This document shows, piece after piece, positions 17,362-25,662 of a stretch of 64,000 bases of DNA. Source of the stretch: Blastopirellula sp. J2-11 (GTDB lineage Bacteria; Planctomycetota; Planctomycetia; Pirellulales; Pirellulaceae); contig NZ_CP097384.1 of the NCBI RefSeq assembly GCF_024584705.1, positions 2,418,001 to 2,482,000 on the forward strand. Reading direction: 5' to 3'. Both the position numbers and the translations under genes were made by a program. Each line of letters begins with the position of its first letter. Position 1 is the stretch's first letter. Under the pieces are notes generated by a model, which did no database searches, had not been told where the DNA came from, and saw only the letters and a program-made list of their open reading frames with translations.

Positions 17362-18891
17362 ATGATGCGACAACCTTTGACGTTATTTACACTTCTGGCA
17401 ATTTTTTGCTTTTGCGCGCCCTGCTGGGCGGCGGACGGTCCGGGACTGCAAGCGCCAGCTAACTCGGATGGGTCGGTGACAGAAATCTCAGTTCCGACGC
17501 TGCGTCTGGATGCTCCAGTGCTGCGAATCGCTTTGCGATTTGGCGCGGAGAAAGCTGCTCCTCCGCTTAATAACACTCCCGCTCCCATCGCTCCGCTGAC
17601 GGCAGAAGAACAACGCGCAGCGAAAGCCGCCGAAGAGCCGATGCTCAAACTGTTGCCGTTGAACCAGCAGCCGAGCGAGATTGGGACAGGCGTCGCCGAA
17701 TCGATGAAAAGCGAGCCCAAAGCATCCGAGCCCAAAGCATCGTCGCGCTCGATCGAGCCGATGGAAATTCCGCTCGATATGCCGATGACCGAAATGGAGC
17801 CCAAAAAGCTGTCGGACACGGCTCCCGCCAAAGATTTGGTCCCCACAGAAAAAGAGATGCCGGCCGAAGAATCGCCGGAAGCTCCCCCGCGGAAAAAGCT
17901 TACCGCCGAACAAGTCCGTTTGCGGAGCAAAATCCACCGCGTGCTGGACTACTACTACAAGAAGCCGATCGACGTCGCGAAAGAAAACGTCTGGGCGACG
18001 ATGCACGGCATGTTGCCGTATGGCGTGGACGCGCATGTCCGCACCGGCGGTCGTGAAAACCGCTCGGTCAACGCAATCGGCTGGCTCTGCTGGAACGGCA
18101 AATGCAAGGGCTACGATCTGTTCTATGTTGACCGAGGACGTTTGGGGGCTCGCCAAGGGCCCGGCGTGCAAGGGCATCATGGTCAATTTTTAGCGATGCT
18201 CGCCCAAAGCTATGTTACGCCGTCGTATGAAGTTCGCGTTGGCAACGAGGTTTTTCATATCTCCGATCTGATCGAGTTTGAAAAGGAGACGTGCCGTCCT
18301 GCTAGTGAATTGACCTTCAAGCTGATTTCGTTGGCCTACTATTTGCCGGTGGACGCTACGTGGAAGAGTGACGACGGCCAAACCTGGACGATTGAACGCC
18401 TGATTGACGAGGAATTGCGTCAGCCGGTGATCGGCGCCGCGTGTGGCGGAACGCATCGGCTGATGGGATTTTCCTACGCGGTTCGCAAACGAGAACTCTC
18501 GGGTGAGCCGATGGACGGGCACTGGAAGCGAGCCAAGGTTTTTCTGGACGACTACTACGCTTACACGTTTCGGTTGCAAAATCCGGACGGCAGTTTCAGC
18601 ACGGAGTGGTTTGAAGGTCGCGCCGCGAAGCCCGATTTGCAGCGTCGACTGCAAACGACAGGGCATATCGCCGAATGGCTCGCCTATTCGCTGACCGACG
18701 AAGAACTGACCACGCCCAAAATGCAAAAAGCGATTGACTACTTGGCCACGATCCTCGAGAAAAATCCTCGAATGGACTGGAGCATTGGACCGCTCGGACA
18801 CGGATTGCACGCTCTGGCGATCTATGACCAACGCGTCTTCAACACGCCTCCAGGGCATCGCAGCGCCGAAGTCGCGACGAAATTGCCTTAA
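17362..18891 (+). CDS. Large secreted protein, unknown function, possible alpha/alpha-toroid domain
   Basis: A 509-residue protein. MMRQPLTLFTLLAIFCFCAPCWA is a signal peptide. Residues about 25-185 are low-complexity, rich in Pro, Glu, Lys and Ala, and contain a tandem SEPKASEPKAS from a near-exact 15-base duplication. The conserved part begins at RSKIHRVLDYYYKKPIDVAKENVWATMHGML and continues with GHHGQFLAMLAQ, AACGGTHRLMGFSYAV and RLQTTGHIAEWLAYSL, spaced helices that recall prenyltransferase/terpene-cyclase-like toroids. I recall a planctomycete family of this shape without firm function. The reading is my own inference. No operon partner is obvious. Confidence 0.75.
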   Translation: MMRQPLTLFTLLAIFCFCAPCWAADGPGLQAPANSDGSVTEISVPTLRLDAPVLRIALRFGAEKAAPPLNNTPAPIAPLTAEEQRAAKAAEEPMLKLLPLNQQPSEIGTGVAESMKSEPKASEPKASSRSIEPMEIPLDMPMTEMEPKKLSDTAPAKDLVPTEKEMPAEESPEAPPRKKLTAEQVRLRSKIHRVLDYYYKKPIDVAKENVWATMHGMLPYGVDAHVRTGGRENRSVNAIGWLCWNGKCKGYDLFYVDRGRLGARQGPGVQGHHGQFLAMLAQSYVTPSYEVRVGNEVFHISDLIEFEKETCRPASELTFKLISLAYYLPVDATWKSDDGQTWTIERLIDEELRQPVIGAACGGTHRLMGFSYAVRKRELSGEPMDGHWKRAKVFLDDYYAYTFRLQNPDGSFSTEWFEGRAAKPDLQRRLQTTGHIAEWLAYSLTDEELTTPKMQKAIDYLATILEKNPRMDWSIGPLGHGLHALAIYDQRVFNTPPGHRSAEVATKLP

Positions 18892-19027
18892 TCACAGCGC
18901 AGATCATGATTTCCGACGGTCGACGTAGTTGCCTAGGTCTGCGATCTTTTCTACCATGCTTTCACGATCGCACTTGGCCTTGGGCCTGCACATCTCACTC
19001 GGCGAATTGCCGAACTGACCGCCACGG

Positions 19028-19954
19028 ATGAAGCAACAGAAATTCACCAAGCAATTCGCAGAGTTTCTCCGGATCGGCGCTGCGCTGGTGAAGCAAGCCG
19101 AAGCCGACGCATTGCTCATTTTCGCAGAGGGCGTTTGCGAATGGGATCAAATCAAAGCCGGCGTCGGCGATACCAAGACGATTATCGCCGCCGATAACGA
19201 GGAGGCCCTCGAAGGCGCCAAAGAAGCAGGCCTGATGCCGATCGTCGTCGAATTGGACGAAAGTCCGATTCTGGAAAAGCTGACCCACGCGCTGGTTGAA
19301 TCGGTCGCCGACGATATTATCGCGACAGGCGCGTCGGTCGTGGCGCTCTACAGCGGGTTCGACGAGTCGCGGTTGGACACGATCAGCCTGGTTCGTCTGT
19401 CTGAGCATCTCGGCCGCCTGACTTCGCGCGATCTCCGCCGCTTGGAGACCAGCGTGCCGCTGGAGACGCTCAAGCATGTGATCGATCTGGCGGTCGACAT
19501 CGGCCGCGAAGGCCGCGAGGGGAAACCGGTCGGCACCATGTTTGTGGTGGGCGACCATCGCAAAGTGCTGCATCACAGCGTTGCGAGCGGTTTCGATCCG
19601 ATCAAAGGTTACAATCGCAAAGAACGCAGCATTTTTGACGGACGCGTCCGCGAGGGGATCAAAGAGATCGCCCAGTTGGACGGCGCATTTATCATCAACG
19701 CCGACGGCGTGGTCGAAGCGGCTTGCCGCTTGGTCGACGTCTCTTCCGCCAGCGTGACCCTTTCCAAAGGACTGGGCGCCCGACATTGGGCCGGCGCCGC
19801 AATTAGCAAAAAGACGAAGTCGATCGCGATCGTGGTCAGCGAATCGAACGGCACGGTTCGCGTCTTCCAGAACGGCGAAGTAATGCTTCGTATCGAGCCT
19901 TTCCGTCGTGCGATGAAGTGGAAGGATCTCGACTTCGACAACGCGGGAGAGTAA
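19028..19954 (+). CDS. Diadenylate-cyclase (DisA_N/DAC)-like protein
   Basis: A 308-residue protein from ATG 19028. The C-terminal half holds the DAC fold: DGAFIINADGVV begins with the catalytic DGA motif at 218-220, and GLGARHWAGAAISKKTKSIAIVVSE carries the RHR motif position at 252-254, here Arg-His-Trp. The first 150 residues are an alpha/beta domain (ADALLIFAEGVCEWDQI ... ATGASVVALYSGF) with no DisA helix-hairpin-helix and no CdaA membrane helices. It would make c-di-AMP in the cytoplasm if active. The last arginine of the motif is replaced, so activity needs testing. The acetyltransferase start is 3 bases past the stop, so the two are translationally coupled. Confidence 0.8.
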   Translation: MKQQKFTKQFAEFLRIGAALVKQAEADALLIFAEGVCEWDQIKAGVGDTKTIIAADNEEALEGAKEAGLMPIVVELDESPILEKLTHALVESVADDIIATGASVVALYSGFDESRLDTISLVRLSEHLGRLTSRDLRRLETSVPLETLKHVIDLAVDIGREGREGKPVGTMFVVGDHRKVLHHSVASGFDPIKGYNRKERSIFDGRVREGIKEIAQLDGAFIINADGVVEAACRLVDVSSASVTLSKGLGARHWAGAAISKKTKSIAIVVSESNGTVRVFQNGEVMLRIEPFRRAMKWKDLDFDNAGE

Positions 19955-19957
19955 TCG

Positions 19958-20458
19958 ATGCCCGCTGCTTCATCTCCGGCGCCGTTCGCTGGCAAGGTCC
20001 ATGTCGTTGACCTGCACAACGATCAGCACGCCGCCGCGCTGATGCGCCTGCTCGAGCAATACGCGCTCGACGTCATGGGGGGCGGCAAGCCGCTGCTGGT
20101 CGAAGTCCACGACCACCTGATCGAGCGTCTGAAAAACTTTCCCACCTTCGTCGGTCTCTTGGCCGAAGAGAATGGTCAATACGTCGGTCTGGCCAACGGC
20201 TTCTACAACTTCTCGACCTTCTCAGCTTGCCCGGTGATTAATGTCCATGACTTGGCGGTTGATCCCGACCATCGCGGGCGCGGCGTTGGCCAGGCTTTGC
20301 TCGACGAAATGACGCGCATCGCCAAACAGAATGACTGCTCGTATCTAACCTTAGAAGTCCGCTACGACAACCCGGCGCGGCGACTCTACCGGCGCTGCGG
20401 GTTTGTAGGGGGAGATCCGCAGACGGATGAGATGGCATTCTGGAAGAAGCGGCTCTAG
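19958..20458 (+). CDS. GNAT family N-acetyltransferase
   Basis: A 166-residue protein starting 3 bases after the diadenylate-cyclase-like gene. VHDLAVDPDHRGRGVGQALLDEM is the classic GNAT motif A with R-G-R-G-V-G for acetyl-CoA, followed by CSYLTLEVRYDNPARRLYRRCGFVG, motif B. A leading helix-rich segment (HAAALMRLLEQYALDVMGGGKP) is typical of the small GNAT enzymes that act on amino-group metabolites or antibiotics, but the substrate cannot be read. Tight coupling to the c-di-AMP-type gene suggests a shared process or just co-expression. Confidence 0.85.
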   Translation: MPAASSPAPFAGKVHVVDLHNDQHAAALMRLLEQYALDVMGGGKPLLVEVHDHLIERLKNFPTFVGLLAEENGQYVGLANGFYNFSTFSACPVINVHDLAVDPDHRGRGVGQALLDEMTRIAKQNDCSYLTLEVRYDNPARRLYRRCGFVGGDPQTDEMAFWKKRL

Positions 20459-20588
20459 CGACTTCTTTTAAAAATAAAGAGCATGTTTTTCTGCAAATAT
20501 CGGGAGAATCGTCGCGTCTCTCTGAAGTAACTATTAAAATGCGCCTTCTGCGCCCTCCCTAAATACTTCGCATGCCAAGGATCTCTTT

Positions 20589-21482
20589 ATGCCTAGCCGC
20601 CCCCGTCGTAAGCTTCTCGGATTCACGTTGGTCGAATTGCTGGTGGTGATCGCCATTATCGGCGTTTTGATTGCGCTGCTGTTGCCGGCGGTTCAGCAGG
20701 CCCGCGAGGCCGCTCGACGGATGCAATGCAGCAACCAACTCAAGCAAATCGGCTTGGCGATGCACAACTATCACGACACGTTTGGAAAGTTTCCCGCCGG
20801 CGCAATGCACATTGGCAACGGCCTGCCGTGGTTGGTGAAGATCTTGCCGTTTATTGAGCAAGGTTCTCTCTACGAGCAATTCAACATGAAAGCCTCGGGC
20901 TGGAGCGGAAATAACAACGCCGGAAAGAATTCGGTTGAAGCCTATTTTTGCCCCAGCTTTGACGAACGCACGGCGCAATATGCGGATCCCGGCGTGTTGA
21001 CGACGCACTACTACGGCGTGGCCGGCCCCAAGGGAACCAACGCCGCTAACGGCGCCGCCTATCGCTATGACGAGAATCCGACTGACGAGCCCGATTTTTA
21101 CGGCGGCTACGCGTTGCAAGGCGTTCTGGGGCTTTATGAAAAGATGGGACATATCGGCTTTCGAGACATCACCGACGGAACTTCGAATACGCTGATGGTG
21201 GGCGAGATCTCGTGGAAAGGGGTCGAAGCCCACTATCGCCCCTGGTACCGCGGCGGGAATGGCGGCATCGTCCGCTCGGCGACCGGCGGTTTCAAGAACA
21301 TTGATGCCGGCATCAATGTTCCCATCGGCCAATGGATGAGCACCAGCTTCGGCAGCAATCACCCCGGCGGCGCCCTCTTCGTGAGTTGCGATGGCTCGGT
21401 CAGCTTTTATAGCGAAACGATCGACATCGCGACGTACAAAGCGGCCGCTAGTCGTGACGGCGGCGAGGTGCTTTCGGAATAA
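20589..21482 (+). CDS. DUF1559 pseudopilin-like protein 1
   Basis: A 297-residue protein. A short basic leader ends at Gly11, then [20 protein letters not shown] forms the type IV pilin-like cleavage site and helix, with the glutamate at position 5 of the processed protein. The DUF1559 (SBP_bac_10) body follows, including [21 protein letters not shown] and ITDGTSNTLMVGE, and the C-terminal tag HPGGALFVSCDG fits the H-X9-DG motif. These proteins are presumed to be processed by prepilin peptidase and assembled or anchored at the envelope. Its likely partner is the lipoprotein gene 75 bases downstream. The terminator at 22049 ends the pair. Confidence 0.92.
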   Translation: MPSRPRRKLLGFTLVELLVVIAIIGVLIALLLPAVQQAREAARRMQCSNQLKQIGLAMHNYHDTFGKFPAGAMHIGNGLPWLVKILPFIEQGSLYEQFNMKASGWSGNNNAGKNSVEAYFCPSFDERTAQYADPGVLTTHYYGVAGPKGTNAANGAAYRYDENPTDEPDFYGGYALQGVLGLYEKMGHIGFRDITDGTSNTLMVGEISWKGVEAHYRPWYRGGNGGIVRSATGGFKNIDAGINVPIGQWMSTSFGSNHPGGALFVSCDGSVSFYSETIDIATYKAAASRDGGEVLSE

Positions 21483-21557
21483 CATTCCGTCGCGCCCTCT
21501 GCTGTTGTGATGGCTTCATCCCCTCCTGCTTCATTCCTCAACGGAAACCCCGCCCCA

Positions 21558-21989
21558 ATGTCTCCTCACCTATCGATACGCCGCTTGACCTGTTGGCTCG
21601 GTCTCGCCGTCGCCGTTACTTTCACCCTGGGTTGCAGTAGAAGTAGCCGCATCCCGGGCCTGATCGAGGTTACCGGCAACGTCACCTTCAACGGCCAACC
21701 GGTGTCGGGAGGCATGATTTATTTCGAGCCCGACGTGAGAGCCGGCAACAACGGTCCGCAAGGCTTCGCCGAGATTATTGACGGTCGCTACAGCACCCTA
21801 AAAGGCGGCCGCGGCGTCAAGTCGGGGCCGAACATGGTGCGGATCGAAGAAATACAGCCGATCGAAGGGGAGAAATCACGCGCGATGCTGTTCTACGAGC
21901 ATCATACCGAGGCCGTACTGACTGCCGACAACACGGAACAAGACTTCGAGATTCCCGCAGATACCGCCAAGCGGAAGGGGCGGCGCTAG
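21558..21989 (+). CDS. Lipoprotein with TTR/carboxypeptidase-regulatory-like domain (partner of DUF1559 1)
   Basis: A 143-residue protein from ATG 21558 (MSPHLSIRRLTCWLG); a GTG-ATG pair at 21507 is an alternative but would give a poor signal. The lipobox is TLGC with Cys26. The mature part is a small beta-sandwich: VTGNVTFNGQPVSGGMIYFEP is the family core seen in all five such lipoproteins of this window, followed by GRYSTLKGGRGVKSGPNMVRIEEI. It lacks the KYN segment found in three of the other copies. It probably sits at a membrane surface beside the DUF1559 product. Confidence 0.82.
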   Translation: MSPHLSIRRLTCWLGLAVAVTFTLGCSRSSRIPGLIEVTGNVTFNGQPVSGGMIYFEPDVRAGNNGPQGFAEIIDGRYSTLKGGRGVKSGPNMVRIEEIQPIEGEKSRAMLFYEHHTEAVLTADNTEQDFEIPADTAKRKGRR

Positions 21990-22048
21990 ATCGCCCGAGT
22001 CGCAGAGATGACGCCGTGGAAGCGGCGGCTTTTACGCTCAAAATCAGG

Positions 22049-22086
22049 AAAGCCCCAGAAAGAGACAGAACTCTTTCTGGGGCTTT
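22049..22086. terminator. Bidirectional terminator between two DUF1559 modules
   Basis: AAAGCCCCAGAAAGAG and its exact reverse complement (22071-22086) form a 16-bp stem with a 6-base loop, followed on the plus strand by T residues. It sits between the convergent lipoprotein genes. Confidence 0.9.
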
Positions 22087-22091
22087 TTCGC

Positions 22092-22505
22092 TTAGTTGGA
22101 GTGAAGCGTAAAGTCGATCGTGTTGGAGCCTCGCTGCACGTCAGCGGTGAGCTCCGATTCACTGTTGTACTTGGACGGCAGCGGCGGAATCTTGGCGGTC
22201 TTCTTCGGCGGTCCTTCTCCCGACTGCACCCCAACTTCAACTTTGACGCGATGAGCGCCGACCGGGGCTCCATCCTTGCTGCCGGTATAACGAAGTTGAT
22301 ATCGGCCAGCGGCGTCGGTAACTCCGTGAGCCGATCTGCCGCCTACTTCGGGATAGTAACTCACCATCGCGTCTGGCAGCGGTTTTCCGTCCAGGGTGAC
22401 GGTTCCGGTTACTTCTCCCAAAATCATTCCTCCACTTTGCCAGCAGCCAGACAGAGAGCAAAGGACGATTCCTAGGAACAGCATGATTGAACGACAACGA
22501 TGCAT
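22092..22505 (-). CDS. Lipoprotein with TTR/carboxypeptidase-regulatory-like domain (partner of DUF1559 2)
   Basis: A 137-residue protein from ATG 22505, preceded by TAGGAGAG at good distance; the frame is open to 22550. Lipobox LSGC with Cys21. The core reads VTGTVTLDGKPLPDAMVSYYP, then GVTDAAGRYQLRYTG, the SdrD/peptidase-regulatory B-like turn, and PSKYNSESELTADVQRG near the end. Secreted, lipid-anchored, 59 bases downstream of the DUF1559 gene at 22565 on the same strand. Confidence 0.85.
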   Translation of the reverse strand: MHRCRSIMLFLGIVLCSLSGCWQSGGMILGEVTGTVTLDGKPLPDAMVSYYPEVGGRSAHGVTDAAGRYQLRYTGSKDGAPVGAHRVKVEVGVQSGEGPPKKTAKIPPLPSKYNSESELTADVQRGSNTIDFTLHSN

Positions 22506-22564
22506 CTTTGGTTCTCTCCTAAGGTATGAATTTGAAGATCGACTCGCCAAGTAAAAGTCAGAGA

Positions 22565-23488
22565 CTAATAGGCGCCGACGACTTCTCCTCCATTCAGGGT
22601 GCCTAGCGCGGAATAGGTCTGGACATCGATTGTCTCGCTAAGAAAGTGAGCTGAGCCGTCCCCGAACAAAAATTGAGCGCCGCCCGGGTGTAGACTACTG
22701 GCCGCTTGCCGAAGAATCCCGTTGATCGCATAGTCGGTGTCGTTGGATTTACGATTGATCCGCACGCGAATCATATACTCATGACTATCGGTAACGGGGC
22801 CCGTCAATTTGTGCCATCCGATCCACATGGAGCCGTCATACGGGGCGGCGGCCGCTCGCTCAACGACAATCAGCGTATTGCTGGTTCCATCGATGATGTC
22901 GCGGAATTTGACGTTTGAGTTTTCGTAGAATGTCGCTTTGACGTCGTCTGTTTTGGCGCCTGCACTATTGTAAAGTGCTGCCGTATAGGCGCCGACATAG
23001 TTCGATTTGGCGTAGGTTCCAGGGTAGGTCGTGTCGGTCGATTTGAGACGTTCGTTCAGATCGCCGGATGGATCAGACGGGCAGACGTAAGCAGAAATCA
23101 CGGTTTTGGCCAATGGGGTCGTACCGTCCGAGATAATCGCTGGGTTGTTGTGCCACAGCGGAAAGTCGGTCGTGTTTCTTGCAGTGAAGGCCCCCTCGTC
23201 GCTCAACTTGTCATGCAGTGCGCTTTGTTCCAGCATCGGCAAAATTAGCGCTTGCCAGCTGATGCGGCTGAGCGTCAGCTCTCCCGGCGGAAACGAACCG
23301 AAGGTGTCGTGGTAGGTGTGCAGCGCCAGTCCCTGTTGTTTCAGGCCATTGCTGCATTGCATTCGCCGAGCTGCTTCGCGCGCTTGTTGCACCGCAGGAA
23401 GCAGCAGCGCGATTAAAACTCCAATGATGGCGATCACCACCAGAAGTTCGACTAACGTAAATCCGAAACGATTAGTGCTGATACGCAT
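22565..23488 (-). CDS. DUF1559 pseudopilin-like protein 2
   Basis: A 307-residue protein with an 8-residue leader (MRISTNRFG) before [14 protein letters not shown]. The body has NGLKQQGLALHTYHDTFGSFP, a cysteine-containing YVCPSDPSGDLNERL, IDGTSNTLIVVERAA and the C-terminal HPGGAQFLFGDG (H-X9-DG). GAGG lies about 10 bases before the ATG. It forms a mirror-image pair with DUF1559 protein 1: the two modules converge on the shared hairpin at 22049. Divergence between the two bodies is high, so this is not a recent duplication. Confidence 0.92.
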   Translation of the reverse strand: MRISTNRFGFTLVELLVVIAIIGVLIALLLPAVQQAREAARRMQCSNGLKQQGLALHTYHDTFGSFPPGELTLSRISWQALILPMLEQSALHDKLSDEGAFTARNTTDFPLWHNNPAIISDGTTPLAKTVISAYVCPSDPSGDLNERLKSTDTTYPGTYAKSNYVGAYTAALYNSAGAKTDDVKATFYENSNVKFRDIIDGTSNTLIVVERAAAAPYDGSMWIGWHKLTGPVTDSHEYMIRVRINRKSNDTDYAINGILRQAASSLHPGGAQFLFGDGSAHFLSETIDVQTYSALGTLNGGEVVGAY

Positions 23489-23912
23489 GACATGCCTCGA
23501 AAGAAGTTACAATAAAACTAGATGTTCTTGCGATAATTAGATGTGGAGCATGCGCGTGGTTCCAGTCAGAATCTGCCTATAAGTAGCCAAATATGTGCGC
23601 AAAGCGAAGCTGATTTCATTATTTTGAGAGACGCATAATAAGCCCGAAAATATTGACGGTCAGACTTGGTTTCTTTGCGGCCATCGGTCGCCTGCAAAGC
23701 AAAAATGCTGATGGCGTACCCACGGCGAGTAACGCTAATTTAGATTTCTAAATTCGTGGCGCGCCCCGAACGCCAGTTCTTCTGACAGTTACACTATCGC
23801 GGTGGCGCCTCTGTTTGCAGAAAGCAGTGAGTAGGGATTCTCGATCCCTTTCGATTGCACTAACAACCGATCGGCCGCCAATCGTAATGAGGTCCGCTGA
23901 CGGACATTTCTG
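23489..23912. other. Gap with no recognised gene
   Basis: This 424-base stretch is upstream of DUF1559 gene 2 and downstream of the membrane-protein gene, both on the minus strand. I see no convincing ORF, hairpin or promoter pair. It presumably holds the DUF1559 promoter. Confidence 0.5.
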
Positions 23913-24569
23913 CTAGCCTCCCAAGATGCCGCCCAGTAGTTGCACAAACAGTTGTAGGATTCCTAGGACCAGGTGAACGGCAAATTCCAGCACGCCTGGC
24001 AAGATGTTCAGCGCGAAGTAGCGTGCAGGGCGAGTCATCTTTTCTCCCAGCTTTGGCAAACCAAAGCCGATCGCGCCGGCCATCAATGAGAGCCATTGAA
24101 TCTCATAACCCGCCAAAGTGAAAATCGCATTGCCATCAAACCAATGGAGCCCGGTGGTGGCGAGCAAATTCGTCACAAATAGTGTCAGTACGACCATTCC
24201 CAACGAGCAGGTGAATCCAAAGACAAAGCTGATCAAACTGTATCGCAACCGCATCAGCCAGGCGGTCGGCCAATCGTTTGGCGGCGGAGATTCCTGGGGA
24301 TCGCTCCCTTCTTTCTGATTGGGCCAGCACGAAAGCACGCCGCCGAGCAACAAGGCGATTGCGGATACGATCAGTCCGGTTTTCAGCGACAAGGTCAAAT
24401 AAAGCCACAGCACGACACCGACTGATAGCGGCAGCGCCAGCAAATCGCTCGGCGTTATTTGCACAGGCCGCGGCCGTGGAGGCGCTGGTGAAGGTTGCTC
24501 GGGCGCATCCAGCTTTTCCACTTCCGGTGGTCCGGTGTAACCGACCCCTTCGATGTAGATCCCTTTCAA
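23913..24569 (-). CDS. Hypothetical inner-membrane protein coupled to nnrE
   Basis: A 218-residue protein with a 45-residue, proline-rich, soluble N-terminus (EQPSPAPPRPRPVQ) and then four to five hydrophobic segments: DLLALPLSVGVVLWLYLTL, TGLIVSAIALLLGGVL, ISFVFGFTCSLGMVVLTLFV, a segment around WLSLMAGAIGFGL, and a final VHLVLGILQLFVQLLGG. No family is recognised. Its ATG overlaps the nnrE stop by 4 bases (ATGA), so it is translated with nnrE; a functional link is not evident. Confidence 0.75.
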   Translation of the reverse strand: MKGIYIEGVGYTGPPEVEKLDAPEQPSPAPPRPRPVQITPSDLLALPLSVGVVLWLYLTLSLKTGLIVSAIALLLGGVLSCWPNQKEGSDPQESPPPNDWPTAWLMRLRYSLISFVFGFTCSLGMVVLTLFVTNLLATTGLHWFDGNAIFTLAGYEIQWLSLMAGAIGFGLPKLGEKMTRPARYFALNILPGVLEFAVHLVLGILQLFVQLLGGILGG

Positions 24570-25258
24570 AGTCCCTCTCTCATCGCTTGCTCAATCGCCT
24601 GACGCGGCGCGCCAATACCAACCGTGACCACTTCTCCCAGGTAAGGTTTCGCAGTTTCCGTTGCGAAGCCGATCTTGGGCGCTACGAATGTCACCGTTAC
24701 TGTCGCTTGGACTGTCGGATCGCCCGGTGTGCCGGCGTCGCAGTCGAGTCCGCTGGGCAGGTCGACCGCCATGCGTTGGGCTTTGCTGCGATTGATCGCA
24801 CGGATCACGCGATCCATGGGGGCACGCGGGTTTCCCTTGATTCCGGTTCCTAGCAGTGCGTCGACAATCCAATCGGCGTCGAGCAACAACCGATCGAGCG
24901 CCTCGTCCGTCACGTTGGCGGGGATGATCTCTAGCGGCAGTCCGCTCTTCTGCAGGATGTTTAATTGGATCGCCGCGTCGCCGGTGATTTCCCCTGCCGG
25001 GCAGAAGAGCAGCGTCTGGGTTGGTATCCCCAACAGTTCTAAGTGCCGGGCCATCGCCAGCCCGTCGCCGCCGTTATTCCCTTTTCCACAGCAGATTCGG
25101 ACGCATTGGGCCGAGCGCGCGGCTAGAATATCAACGCACCCCAAAGCTGCATTTTCCATAAGAACGACGCCGGGGACGCCGAATTGCTCGATCGCGATCT
25201 GGTCGACGGCGCGGACCTGCTGCCGAGTGATTTGCGGAAAACTGGTAGGTTTGGGCAT
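24566..25258 (-). CDS. nnrE: NAD(P)H-hydrate epimerase
   Basis: A 230-residue protein from ATG 25258 (MPKPTSFPQITRQQVRAVDQ); the longer frame to 25588 runs over the FmdB gene in antisense and is not credible. YjeF N-terminal domain throughout: GVPGVVLMENAALGCVDIL, the glycine-rich CCGKGNNGGDGLAMARHL that binds the nucleotide, WIVDALLGTGIKGNPR with the catalytic aspartate, and AVDLPSGLDCDAGTPG. It epimerises damaged (R)-NAD(P)HX to the S form in the cytoplasm. The C-terminal dehydratase domain (NnrD) found in fused homologues is absent. Confidence 0.92.
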   Translation of the reverse strand: MPKPTSFPQITRQQVRAVDQIAIEQFGVPGVVLMENAALGCVDILAARSAQCVRICCGKGNNGGDGLAMARHLELLGIPTQTLLFCPAGEITGDAAIQLNILQKSGLPLEIIPANVTDEALDRLLLDADWIVDALLGTGIKGNPRAPMDRVIRAINRSKAQRMAVDLPSGLDCDAGTPGDPTVQATVTVTFVAPKIGFATETAKPYLGEVVTVGIGAPRQAIEQAMREGL

Positions 25259-25360
25259 AATAGCGGCGGTCGGTTTGGCGTATTCGAGAGCAAGCCCCGA
25301 CCTGTATGATAAGACAAACCCCCCGCGCTGGGAAATCGATCCCGAAGGAGCCGTACGACG

Positions 25361-25597
25361 ATGCCGCTGTTTGAATACGTTTGCACCGAGTGTAATTGTG
25401 AGTTTGAGACGCTGGTCCGCGGCGACGAGTCGGCCGCGTGCCCCCAGTGCGGTGCGACTAAGCTCGAAAAAGCATGGAGCGTGCCGGCCGCGCATACCAG
25501 CGGAGCTTCGCAAAGCTTGCCGATGACGGCTCCGCCGAGTTCCATGGGCGGCTGCGGCGCTCCGCAGTGTGGCGGCGGCGGCTGCCATCTCGACTAG
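25361..25597 (+). CDS. FmdB-like zinc-ribbon protein
   Basis: A 78-residue protein with GAAGGAGCC 8 bases before the ATG. MPLFEYVCTECNCEFETLV and CPQCGATKLEK supply two Cys-x2-Cys knuckles at 8/11 and 28/31, the FmdB/CxxC zinc-ribbon pattern. The tail is Gly/Cys-rich (GGCGAPQCGGGGCH) and could bind another metal. The family is regulatory or of unknown role. It is divergent from nnrE. Confidence 0.88.
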   Translation: MPLFEYVCTECNCEFETLVRGDESAACPQCGATKLEKAWSVPAAHTSGASQSLPMTAPPSSMGGCGAPQCGGGGCHLD

Positions 25598-25662
25598 TTA
25601 AGTTGTTTGCCCCCTCCCTCCCCCTTCCCTTCCGCTGTCTACCTAAAAAAGGTTCGCCCACG

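Noticed and set aside
17714-17743. 15-base tandem duplication giving SEPKASEPKAS in the large secreted protein
   Set aside because: Slippage in a low-complexity linker; the frame is kept and no function is implied.
20559-21485. 308-residue minus-strand ORF opposite DUF1559 gene 1 (similar at 45470-46129 plus and 56947-57873 minus)
   Set aside because: It mirrors the coding strand of a clear gene; the composition (Arg, His, Gln-rich) is that of an antisense frame in GC-rich coding DNA.
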